Source of the DNA: Gammaproteobacteria bacterium
GTDB lineage: Bacteria; Pseudomonadota; Gammaproteobacteria; Steroidobacterales; SZUA-146
NCBI GenBank assembly: GCA_013002925.1
Contig: JABDLQ010000269.1
Location: forward strand, 1 to 16,218
DNA: 16,218 nt
Direction of reading: 5' to 3'
Position numbers and translations under genes: made by a program. Below the pieces are notes generated by a model that ran no database searches, was not told the origin of the DNA, and saw only the letters and a program-made list of their open reading frames with translations. Of this stretch, positions 1 to 6,190 are shown one piece after another; the first letter of the stretch is position 1, and every line of letters begins with the position of its first letter.

Positions 1-934
1 GTTCCGGCACGCCCCGGTCAAGATAATAGACAATGGGTTCCACGACTGCGCTGACCGACGCTTGCGGATCTAATTTTTTGAGCCGGTGCCTGCGGACATA
101 CGCTCGTGCCACCGGCTCATTTACCGGCACCGCGTAGTCCGCGAAAGAGCCACCGTAAGCGGGGTCCAGAAAGCCGGAACGTGGGTCGTAATCAAGAGGT
201 TCGTAATGCTCATCCGGCAAGCGTACAAAAGAGTGATGAGTGTGGATCGTGATGGCAGAAGGATCCGGCACCACGGTCCGTAAGATGTCACCTTTTGGAG
301 TGCCCGTCAGCGTTAGTATGGCCTCAATCTCGGTGTTGTCGGCAAACGCACGGGTACGCGGAAGAAAAATTGCACTACGACTGTTATCGACCGAAAAGTT
401 GCCCTGTTGCTGATCTGCGAGCCACTGGCTCATCATCAATGCGTCACGCAGGAAAAAGTCGGTGGCATCAACGATTAACACGTCGTCCTCAATGTGTTCA
501 ATGGTAAAACCCCATAGCACCGAACGTGCGAAGGATTCCCTGATTGCCTGCCGTTCGTCAGCGTTTGGCGAGTTGGCCCGATACGCGGTGTTGTTTTCAA
601 TCAGTAGCAGTCGTGAACCGGATCGAAAAAACTCGACCAGCCGGGTGGCGCCCAGTCGCCCGCGATCAGCGCCCAGATCGTTCGAGCCAATCCCCCGTGC
701 CAGAGAGGATTGATAGATGAAGGGCATGCCGGTTACTGGCACATGCAGGAACAGCTTGCCGCTGGCCTCATCCCAGGTCAGATCAAAGAAACCGGTGTGT
801 GTGGCCGGAGTGAGTTTGTGCCCGGTCGCAGTCAATGTGTCCGCATTCGCAAGTGGCTGCGCAGTACAGATTGACACCAGCATGACGAGCACGGTGAACG
901 CATTTTTCAACGGCCTGAACATTCTGTACAACAT
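1..934 (-). CDS. Zinc-dependent metalloprotease, DUF5117 family, N-terminal part (runs off left edge)
   Basis: The reading frame is open from position 934 to the left edge (311 codons, no stop), so this is the N-terminal third or so of a larger protein. Residues about 10-31 are a hydrophobic signal peptide ending in a PLANA-like cleavage site, so the product is exported. The mature part reads as a DUF5117 domain: GFFDLTWDEASGKLFLHVP, then a SSLARGIGSNDLGADRG stretch, and finally the conserved run KKLDPQASVSAVVEPIVYYL and DRGVPE at the left edge. In this family that run precedes the HExxH-type zinc peptidase domain, which is outside the window, so catalytic competence cannot be judged. The first ATG (934-932) abuts the stop of the isocitrate dehydrogenase (TAAATG); a second ATG lies at 922-920. 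Neither has a good Shine-Dalgarno sequence, which fits translation by coupling to the upstream gene. The family call is firm; the substrate is unknown. Confidence 0.85.
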   Translation of the reverse strand, partial: MLYRMFRPLKNAFTVLVMLVSICTAQPLANADTLTATGHKLTPATHTGFFDLTWDEASGKLFLHVPVTGMPFIYQSSLARGIGSNDLGADRGRLGATRLVEFFRSGSRLLLIENNTAYRANSPNADERQAIRESFARSVLWGFTIEHIEDDVLIVDATDFFLRDALMMSQWLADQQQGNFSVDNSRSAIFLPRTRAFADNTEIEAILTLTGTPKGDILRTVVPDPSAITIHTHHSFVRLPDEHYEPLDYDPRSGFLDPAYGGSFADYAVPVNEPVARAYVRRHRLKKLDPQASVSAVVEPIVYYLDRGVPE

Positions 935-2683
935 TTAAGCCGAAATTTTGTTGAGTTGTTTTTCCACAGCCTCAAGAAACCCCAGCATATCGACGATGTT
1001 TTCATTCTCCGGGTCGATGGTTTTGCCCTTCAGATCACCGGTGATCGTACCGGCATCGACGGTATCGATCAGTGCTGTTTTAAGATTGCGCGAATAGTCG
1101 ATCAGCGGCTGATTGTTTTCGCGTTGTCCCAGTGTTGCCAGCGCGTTCGCCAGCGCATACAACAAGGCCGAAGAATTGAAGTTGGCCACTTTACCGTCCG
1201 TTTCCAGATACGTCAGGTACAGGTCATGGGCCGTGCCGTGTGGCGCTTCGTATAACATCGTACCGTCTTTGCTTTCGATGATCGAACTGGCAGTGGCAAG
1301 ACTTCCGCCCAGCGCTGCCGATATGTCGGAGAAAATATCACCATCCAGATTTTGTGCCGGGTACAGGGCGTTTCTGGGCGGATCCGTTATCATTTTTTTC
1401 AGTTGGCTCGACGGCCGCATGATCATAAACGACGGTGGAGGTGTGTCGTGTTGGGCGAGATCGTTTCTGACTTCAGCGATAACCGCACTGAATACATCGT
1501 CATATTCCATGTATTCGCGTTTGAGTCCGAAATAGACCTCTTTGTCCTTGAGCGAAGCATCACGAAATACCTGGCTTACCCAGTCTCTGATCGCAATGCG
1601 GTCATTGGACATGAACAGCAGCGGGTCACCCTTGTTGATACAACGTGCGTGCTTTTCTTCACCGTCGACAATGACTTTCAAAATGCCATCTTCTCTGGAT
1701 GACATATTGAAGCTGCCATACTGGTCGCCACCGCCGGCGCTCATGCGGGAAATCGACACATGCGCTTCGCGACTCGGGATGCCGTACTGTTTGAGTTCCT
1801 TGACGAGCTTATAAAGTTTGCGACCAGTCGTGTTATCCGGCACGCCCCACAGTGCACGCTCGGGCGGGTTGGCCACCATTCGCGCCGCCTGGGCATCGAT
1901 GAGTTCGTAACGATACTGCAGTCCTGCATCGGCGAGCGCCTGCTGATAGTCGGTGCGATAAATATCTTCGATCGCCTTGCGCATGACACCGTCGTAGCCG
2001 GCAATCACAGTATCCTTCAGACCCAGCCAGGCATCGCGTTTTTCTGCGATGGCGCGTTGGAAAAACTGGTGCGCCCACTTCCTGACCTCACTGAGGTCGT
2101 TACTGCACAACAGCCACGGATCACCTTTGTTAATAAACCGTCGATGCAGTTCAACCGGATCGCCACTCTTGCCCACAAAAATCAGTTTGGCGACGCCGGT
2201 GGCTTTGGACAGTTCATTGTAGCTGTCCCGGATCCCGCCGGTTTCCATCGTAAACACTTCAACGTCACGATTGATCCAGCCCGGGCGCTGGACAATCAAA
2301 TTCCGGAACAGAATATCTTCCCGGGTAATATTCCCGCCGATACCCTTGCGAATGGCTCCGTTTGGTGACTTGGTCGCCAGGCGGTCAAGCTCGTTTTCCC
2401 TGATGTCTGGATGTTTTGCCAGCAAGTCATCAAGCTGGGCACGGTTTACGGTCATACCGGCATTCTTGATGCCGACCCCGTATTTTTTCAGCGCTGTTAT
2501 GGCGTCGAGTACCACCTGACCGTTGCTGACCAAACGGTTTTCTGCCGTCAGATCAATTTCCACCATCTGGATATCAAGTGGCCTGTTGACAAACCGCTGC
2601 AGAATTTCCTCGAAAGCGACCTGTGCCATTTCGTCACCGTGAAGGACAACCAGCGGTTTATTGACTTTGATTTTCTGTGCCAT
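935..2683 (-). CDS. Isocitrate dehydrogenase, type II-like, with internal tandem duplication; probably NAD-dependent
   Basis: Expected to oxidatively decarboxylate isocitrate to 2-oxoglutarate in the TCA cycle (cytoplasm, no signal peptide). Family signatures in a 582-residue numbering: HGDEM 15-19, substrate loop KSPNG 105-109 with R112 and R121, metal-site DGDIFSD near 447-453, and the HGT cofactor loop at 482-484. Ordinary type II (eukaryotic-like) enzymes are about 410 residues. The extra length here is a second copy of the central region: residues about 148-291 and 316-453 align, for example NKGDPWLLCSND (185) with NKGDPLLFMSND (350), GLK at 221-223 with 386-388, and MVANPP (269) with MITDPP (431). 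Copy 1 keeps the Lys (K223) and an Asp (D263) that act across the dimer interface in human IDH1. Copy 2 keeps R313, Y322 and the metal aspartates D449/D453. Start chosen at 2683 because GGGAG sits 5 nt upstream; an in-frame ATG at 2719 has no such site. The metalloprotease follows directly. Confidence 0.88.
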   Translation of the reverse strand: MAQKIKVNKPLVVLHGDEMAQVAFEEILQRFVNRPLDIQMVEIDLTAENRLVSNGQVVLDAITALKKYGVGIKNAGMTVNRAQLDDLLAKHPDIRENELDRLATKSPNGAIRKGIGGNITREDILFRNLIVQRPGWINRDVEVFTMETGGIRDSYNELSKATGVAKLIFVGKSGDPVELHRRFINKGDPWLLCSNDLSEVRKWAHQFFQRAIAEKRDAWLGLKDTVIAGYDGVMRKAIEDIYRTDYQQALADAGLQYRYELIDAQAARMVANPPERALWGVPDNTTGRKLYKLVKELKQYGIPSREAHVSISRMSAGGGDQYGSFNMSSREDGILKVIVDGEEKHARCINKGDPLLFMSNDRIAIRDWVSQVFRDASLKDKEVYFGLKREYMEYDDVFSAVIAEVRNDLAQHDTPPPSFMIMRPSSQLKKMITDPPRNALYPAQNLDGDIFSDISAALGGSLATASSIIESKDGTMLYEAPHGTAHDLYLTYLETDGKVANFNSSALLYALANALATLGQRENNQPLIDYSRNLKTALIDTVDAGTITGDLKGKTIDPENENIVDMLGFLEAVEKQLNKISA

Positions 2684-2751
2684 GAAATCTCCCGGTTTGC
2701 GGTGGGTCGTTGGCTGCATTGATGTGATGATAGCGCTTCGAGCAGCATTGG

Positions 2752-2781
2752 ATTATAGACGCTGAGAGAGGAATTAGCGAA
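2752..2781 (-). promoter_or_regulatory. Candidate sigma70 promoter for the isocitrate dehydrogenase gene
   Basis: On the minus strand a perfect TATAAT lies at 2757-2752. An 18-bp spacer separates it from a poor -35 candidate TTCGCT (2781-2776). This would place transcription start near 2745, giving a leader of about 60 nt before the ATG at 2683. The -10 is convincing; the -35 matches consensus weakly. Confidence 0.4.
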
Positions 2782-2945
2782 AACACCCTGATGGCACTGC
2801 ACCGGGAAAACCCGATGTGTGAGAGGTTGCAGAGCTGACCTTGTTTAAAAACGGTGATTACGCCGTACGCTGCAGTGCAGCGGTTAGGCTGAAACAGCGG
2901 ACCCCGGAAGATAGTTGTCCTGGAGAGTGAAACCGCCATGATTTT

Positions 2946-3075
2946 GCAGGAGCACCCATAGTACATCTGCTCGCCGGACCTTCGGCGGTTCTGCTGCACG
3001 GTTTCCAGCCGCGATCCGTTCAGAGATTATCTGCCTGGCCCATTCTCTGATCGCGGCAAGATGCCGCTCCTACAA
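2946..3075 (+). repeat. REP-like element, long unit
   Basis: The unit begins with GCAGGAGCACCC (2946-2957), continues through TGCTCGCCGG, then CTGCACGGTTTCCAGCCGCGATC split across 2994-3016. It ends with a perfect 6-bp hairpin GCGGCA-AGA-TGCCGC (3053-3067) followed by TCCTACAACA, the typical end of gammaproteobacterial REP palindromes. Positions 3006-3067 recur inverted at 4761-4822 with 2 mismatches in 62 bp. Such elements are usually non-coding and mobilised or maintained by RAYT transposases; none is encoded here. Confidence 0.75.
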
Positions 3076-3114
3076 CACGTTGCCGTTGTTAAAAGCGATT
3101 CACAACCGGGGGGG

Positions 3115-3137
3115 CTGCACGGCTTCCAGCCGCGATC
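3115..3137 (+). repeat. REP-like partial unit
   Basis: A 23-bp copy of the CTGCACGG(C/T)TTCCAGCCGCGATC module, differing at one base from 2994-3016. The GCAGGAGC head is missing, so it is a fragment or half-unit within the repeat cluster. Confidence 0.65.
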
Positions 3138-3163
3138 AACGTTCAAGCAAAACGACGATGTTT

Positions 3164-3236
3164 CGCAGGAGCACCCCAAGGGCATTTGCTCGCCCGGCCA
3201 TAGGTCGTGCGGGCTGCATGGCTTCCAGCCGCGATT
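3164..3236 (+). repeat. REP-like element, medium unit
   Basis: The head CGCAGGAGCACCCCAAGGGC is followed by ATTTGCTCGCCCGGCC, a short variable middle, and CTGCATGGCTTCCAGCCGCG at 3214-3233. Same module order as 2946-3016, without the long GCGGCA/TGCCGC hairpin extension. The head also matches the distal end of the inverted element at 4761-4884. Confidence 0.65.
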
Positions 3237-3254
3237 GAATCACACGACGCCATA

Positions 3255-3283
3255 AATCGCGTCTGGAAGGCGCTCCTGCGAGC
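3255..3283 (-). repeat. REP-like short unit, inverted
   Basis: Read on the minus strand this is TCGCAGGAGCGCCTTCCAGA then CGCGATT: the same GCAGGAGC head joined directly to a TTCCAGxCGCGATT tail. It lies in the opposite orientation to the three units on its left, so the cluster ends in a converging pair, a common REP arrangement. It sits 72 bp beyond the stop codon of the left paralog gene and could protect or end its mRNA. Confidence 0.55.
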
Positions 3284-3354
3284 TACGATCAAACGCGGCG
3301 AGTGAGTTTTCGAACGCCGTCACTTGCTGAATGCTTGCAAATTTCCTGTGTGGA

Positions 3355-4485
3355 TTAGCGTACTGCGGTACTCAACAATTCATGCACACTGTTAGCTGAC
3401 TGTTCCGCTGGTGTGCTTAAAAAATAGGCCAGATTCTCAACCCACTGAATGGCACAATTCAACGCATCCGGACCCGCGTCACATTGTGTTGTAAACATCG
3501 TTTGCCACCCCGGGCACACGGATGGAATGTCATTCATGATGTCTCGCGCTGAACCTTTGACGTTGAGTTCCGCGACCAGACCCTGCACCGTCAGCTGGCC
3601 GGCCGTCACGCGGCAGGCATCATCCGCCAGATCCACGGTCGGTTGTACCGGGTCATCCGGGTGGCCTTCGTAGTGACAAAAATAATCATGAAACGGATCG
3701 CCGGCCGACAGGGCCAGAGCATCAGCCGTATACCGGCCCAGCATCAGTGGCACATTGTCATGTCTGAACTGCATCGTCAGGGCCTGTTCCGCCAGAATCG
3801 GATCCACAGGACCGCCACCTGCTGCCGATGGATTGAGCATAGCGGCACCCCAGATTTGCATGGCCTGCGCCACCTGTTTCGTGTCTTCAAGACCCAGCAT
3901 CGAGCCGCGGCTGAACGACTCGCACAGACCATCGCACAAGTCAGGTCCCCAGTTTCCGGTATTTCGGTTCGACTCAATGGAGCAGCCGGCACCCGGCGTT
4001 CCGTTTGGTTTAACGTCGCGCCACACACAATTCGACTCCGTTACAAAGCCACCGGGGCCATAATTACAAAAAGAACCGGTGCCACAATCGCCGCTGAAAT
4101 AACAGGTGCAGGGTGGCTGATTCGGGTCTGCACCGGTAGGTCCTGGTTGGGACATGAACAGCCCGGCAAAAATTGAGACATCACCAAAATTGACCGTGCC
4201 GTCACCGTTCAGGTCGGTAATGGGATCCGCCGATAAAAACTGGTCACCCAGAATGGACAGATCGATAAAGTTGGTAACAAAGTCGCCGTTAAAATCAGCG
4301 TCGCACAGGTTGCCGAGGTAATCACCGTCACCGTCGAGTTGCGCAGGGTTAAAGACCAGCGTGCAGTTGTCAGAGTTATCATCCTTGCCGTCCATATCCG
4401 AATCCCACGTGTCCTGGGCCATGGCGGTTGAGATACCTAGCAGCAGTGACAGAATCACCGGCAACGGCCTTGTAATAATATTCAT
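3355..4485 (-). CDS. Secreted TSP3/dockerin-like calcium-binding protein with Cys-rich unknown C-terminal domain (paralog A)
   Basis: A 376-residue exported protein. The signal peptide is residues 1-23 (hydrophobic core PVILSLLLGIS, cleavage after AMA). A thrombospondin type 3 motif follows at 28-62 (DxDxDG, DNC41, NxxQ, DGDGD, CD). Next come two dockerin-type EF-hand loops at about 63-74 (DFNGD) and 91-102 (DLNGDGTVNFGD). A Cys-rich stretch spans 126-188, and an unrecognised domain at about 190-376 has conserved CHYEGHPDDP (270-279) and CPGWQTMFTTQCDAGP (324-339). TSP3 and dockerin loops bind calcium; I infer an extracellular or surface role, but no enzyme motif is visible. The start at 4485 is chosen because GGAGG lies 8 nt upstream and because it gives exactly the length of paralog B; an in-frame ATG at 4560 would put extra residues before the signal peptide. 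About 76% identical to paralog B (residues 21-376, hand count, no gaps). Confidence 0.8.
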   Translation of the reverse strand: MNIITRPLPVILSLLLGISTAMAQDTWDSDMDGKDDNSDNCTLVFNPAQLDGDGDYLGNLCDADFNGDFVTNFIDLSILGDQFLSADPITDLNGDGTVNFGDVSIFAGLFMSQPGPTGADPNQPPCTCYFSGDCGTGSFCNYGPGGFVTESNCVWRDVKPNGTPGAGCSIESNRNTGNWGPDLCDGLCESFSRGSMLGLEDTKQVAQAMQIWGAAMLNPSAAGGGPVDPILAEQALTMQFRHDNVPLMLGRYTADALALSAGDPFHDYFCHYEGHPDDPVQPTVDLADDACRVTAGQLTVQGLVAELNVKGSARDIMNDIPSVCPGWQTMFTTQCDAGPDALNCAIQWVENLAYFLSTPAEQSANSVHELLSTAVR

Positions 4486-4522
4486 TAGCCGCATCCTCCA
4501 TAATTTGATGTTGAGACCCTTA

Positions 4523-4551
4523 AGGGTAACTTTCATACCCAATGCTTGCAA
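4523..4551 (-). promoter_or_regulatory. Candidate promoter of paralog A, shared pattern with paralog B
   Basis: On the minus strand TTGCAA (4551-4546) is followed after exactly 17 bp by TACCCT (4528-4523), about 38 nt before the start codon. The upstream region of paralog B has TTGCAA, 17 bp, TAGGCT at nearly the same distance, and both copies continue TTGCAAGCA. Conservation of the spacing between two copies whose surrounding sequence has diverged supports a functional -35/-10 pair, though both -10 boxes are poor. Confidence 0.4.
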
Positions 4552-4760
4552 TCCGGTCACAGCTCCAAGTTATTGAATCAGGCTTAAGCACCGGTTTCCG
4601 GAGCCCATCCATGGTGATATGTCAGGTAATTGTGAGAACCATGCATGCGTCGCGCGCAATCCTGGGAAAGAGCCGTGCGACATAATACGCTGGCTAGCTT
4701 GTGGCCCTGCCATCCCGGTGTCTTCAATCATCCCGATATCAGACAACAAACACCATACAA

Positions 4761-4884
4761 GCGGCATCTTGCCGCGATCAGAGAACAGGCCAGGCAGATA
4801 ATCTCTGAACGGATCGCGGCTGAAAGCCTTGCAGTCAAAACACCCGCAGGCCGGGCGAGCAAATGCCCATGGGGTGCACCTGCG
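4761..4884 (-). repeat. REP-like element, inverted partner of 2946-3075
   Basis: Read on the minus strand it has the same module order as the element at 2946: CGCAGGTGCACCCCATGGGC head, ATTTGCTCGCCCGGCC, a variable middle, a TTTCAGCCGCGATC module, then the long hairpin end GCGGCA-AGA-TGCCGC. The 62 bp at 4761-4822 match 3006-3067 in inverted orientation with 2 mismatches. Together the two elements flank paralog A. Confidence 0.75.
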
Positions 4885-4929
4885 AATTGGTCACGGATTT
4901 GGTTTTGTGTTTATACGAATACAAGTGCC

Positions 4930-4948
4930 CGCCGGTCGAGCGCCGGCG
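4930..4948 (-). terminator. Weak hairpin after paralog B
   Basis: A 6-bp GC stem CGCCGG / CCGGCG with a 7-nt loop lies 7 nt after the stop codon of paralog B on its strand. There is no T-run after it, so it is at best a weak terminator or an mRNA-stabilising 3' end. Confidence 0.25.
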
Positions 4949-4955
4949 ATCAGGA

Positions 4956-6086
4956 TTAACGCACGGCCGAGCCGAGCAATTCCTGCACCGGATCTACAGA
5001 TTGTTGGGCTGGTGTGCTCAGGAAAAACGCAAGGTTCTCTATCCACTGTATGGCGCAGTTCAGTGCATTTGGTCCTGCATCGCACTGGGTGGTAAACATT
5101 GTTTGCCAACCAGGGCAGGCAGTTTGAATGCCGGACATGATGCCGCGAGCTGTGCCTGGTGCATTCAGTTCAGCGACCAGTCCCTGAATGGTCAGTTCGC
5201 CAGCGGTGACGCGGCAAGCATCGTCGGCCAGATTAACCACGGGTTGATCGGGATCATCAGGATGACCTTCGTAATGGCAAAAATAGTCGTGGAACGGATC
5301 CCCGGCTGACATGGCAAGCGCATCAGCGGTGTACCGGCCAAGCATAAATGGCACGTTGTCGCCACGAAACTGCATGGTCAACACCTGTTCTGAAAGAATC
5401 GGATCAACCGGTCCGCCCCCGGCAGCCGATGGGTTCATCATGGCGGCCCCCCAGATTTGCACAGCTTGTGCTACTTGTTTGGTTTCTTCCAGTCCAAACA
5501 TGGAGCCGCTGCTAAATGACTTGCAAACGCCATCACAAATATCCGGTGTCCATTCACCGGTGCCCAGGTTGGATTCGATTGAGCATCCGGTACCGGGATT
5601 GCCACCAGGCTTGACGTCTCTCCACGCGCAAATATCTTCGGTGGCCCAGGAGCCCGGGCCATAGTTGCAGTATGTACCGGTGTCACAGTCACCGCTGAAA
5701 TAACAGGTGCAGGGTGGTTGCTCCGGGTCGACCCCCGTGGGTCCCGGCGCGCTCAAAAACAGGGTGGCAAATTGAGAGATGTCACCAAAATTTACGGTGC
5801 CATCGCCGTTGAGATCAGCATCCGGGTCCGCCGTCAGAAAGTGGTCACCCAAATACGAAAAATCACCAAAATTAATTATATGATCGCCATTAAAATCGGC
5901 ATCGCACATGTTGCCCATAAAATCGCCATCGGTATCGCGCTGATCGTCGTTCCAGATTAGGGTGCAATTGTCATTGTTGTCGTCGTAGCCATCCATGTCG
6001 GTGTCCCAGGTGTCCTGGGCGAGCGATGACGCTGTCCATAGCAATGTTGCCAAAACGGCGAGCATATATGTGCTTGAGGTGCGCAT
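4956..6086 (-). CDS. Secreted TSP3/dockerin-like calcium-binding protein with Cys-rich unknown C-terminal domain (paralog B)
   Basis: A 376-residue exported protein aligning end to end with paralog A without gaps. The signal peptide is residues 1-23 (core YMLAVLATLLWTA, cleavage after SLA). The TSP3 motif at 28-62 is closer to consensus than in A (DTDGDFMGNMCD). Two dockerin-type loops are at about 63-74 and 91-102. A Cys-rich stretch with CTCYFSGDC (126-134) and CNYGPG (140-145) is followed by the C-terminal domain at 190-376. By hand count residues 191-360 are about 84% identical to A while residues 24-118 are about 70%, so the unknown C-terminal domain is the more constrained part. Function unknown; calcium-dependent extracellular folding or complex assembly is inference. 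AGGGG lies 9 nt before the ATG. The next gene upstream, the CRTAC1-family gene, ends 104 bp away. Confidence 0.82.
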   Translation of the reverse strand: MRTSSTYMLAVLATLLWTASSLAQDTWDTDMDGYDDNNDNCTLIWNDDQRDTDGDFMGNMCDADFNGDHIINFGDFSYLGDHFLTADPDADLNGDGTVNFGDISQFATLFLSAPGPTGVDPEQPPCTCYFSGDCDTGTYCNYGPGSWATEDICAWRDVKPGGNPGTGCSIESNLGTGEWTPDICDGVCKSFSSGSMFGLEETKQVAQAVQIWGAAMMNPSAAGGGPVDPILSEQVLTMQFRGDNVPFMLGRYTADALAMSAGDPFHDYFCHYEGHPDDPDQPVVNLADDACRVTAGELTIQGLVAELNAPGTARGIMSGIQTACPGWQTMFTTQCDAGPNALNCAIQWIENLAFFLSTPAQQSVDPVQELLGSAVR

Positions 6087-6127
6087 TGTTTCTATCCCCT
6101 GATGTATTTTTTTAATCCATTCCCATT

Positions 6128-6156
6128 AGCCTAACGGTCACTGGTTGTGCTTGCAA
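6128..6156 (-). promoter_or_regulatory. Candidate promoter of paralog B
   Basis: On the minus strand TTGCAA (6156-6151), a 17-bp spacer, and TAGGCT (6133-6128), about 41 nt before the start codon. It matches the arrangement in front of paralog A (see 4523-4551). If real, paralog B can be transcribed separately from the CRTAC1-like gene that ends at 6191. Confidence 0.4.
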
Positions 6157-6190
6157 TTCCACGTTTGACGATAAGCCGGTTTATCAGCGA

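Larger units (their letters stand above)
2684..3354. other. Gene-free gap (671 bp) with promoter candidate and REP-like repeats
   Basis: I see no credible gene here on either strand. The part nearest the isocitrate dehydrogenase holds a sigma70-like promoter candidate. Positions 2946-3283 are filled by REP-like repeats in both orientations. The segment 2782-2945 contains a short perfect dyad, CGCTGCA-G-TGCAGCG (2868-2882), and a CGGG-AAAA-CCCG hairpin (2803-2814) of unknown meaning. No clear rho-independent terminator follows the gene that ends at 3355. Confidence 0.6.
4486..4955. other. Gap between the paralogs (470 bp)
   Basis: No credible gene. The right part holds a REP-like element inverted relative to that at 2946 and a small GC hairpin near the end of paralog B. 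The left part holds the promoter candidate for paralog A. The stretch 4555-4760 shows nothing I recognise. Confidence 0.6.

Noticed and set aside
86..938. Four plus-strand reading frames of 65-83 residues
   Set aside because: They are shadows of the metalloprotease on the minus strand, which is open over the whole stretch and carries recognisable family motifs.
2684..2719. A 12-residue upstream extension of the isocitrate dehydrogenase from the ATG at 2719
   Set aside because: The extension is unlike the family N-terminus and the ATG at 2683 has GGGAG at good spacing.
2868..2882. Perfect 7+7 dyad CGCTGCA-G-TGCAGCG as an operator for isocitrate dehydrogenase
   Set aside because: It lies over 100 bp upstream of the promoter candidate and no regulator or second copy supports it; kept only as a note in the gap description.
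3061..3255. Small plus-strand ORF of 64 codons across the repeats
   Set aside because: It consists almost entirely of translated repeat units and has no ribosome-binding site.
2946..3283. Possible CRISPR array
   Set aside because: Repeats vary in length and orientation, spacing is irregular, and there are no cas genes; they fit REP-like palindromes.
4486..4560. A longer paralog A starting at 4560 (401 residues)
   Set aside because: The extra residues would precede the signal peptide, GGAGG fits the ATG at 4485, and the shorter form matches paralog B exactly in length. The region also contains the promoter candidate.
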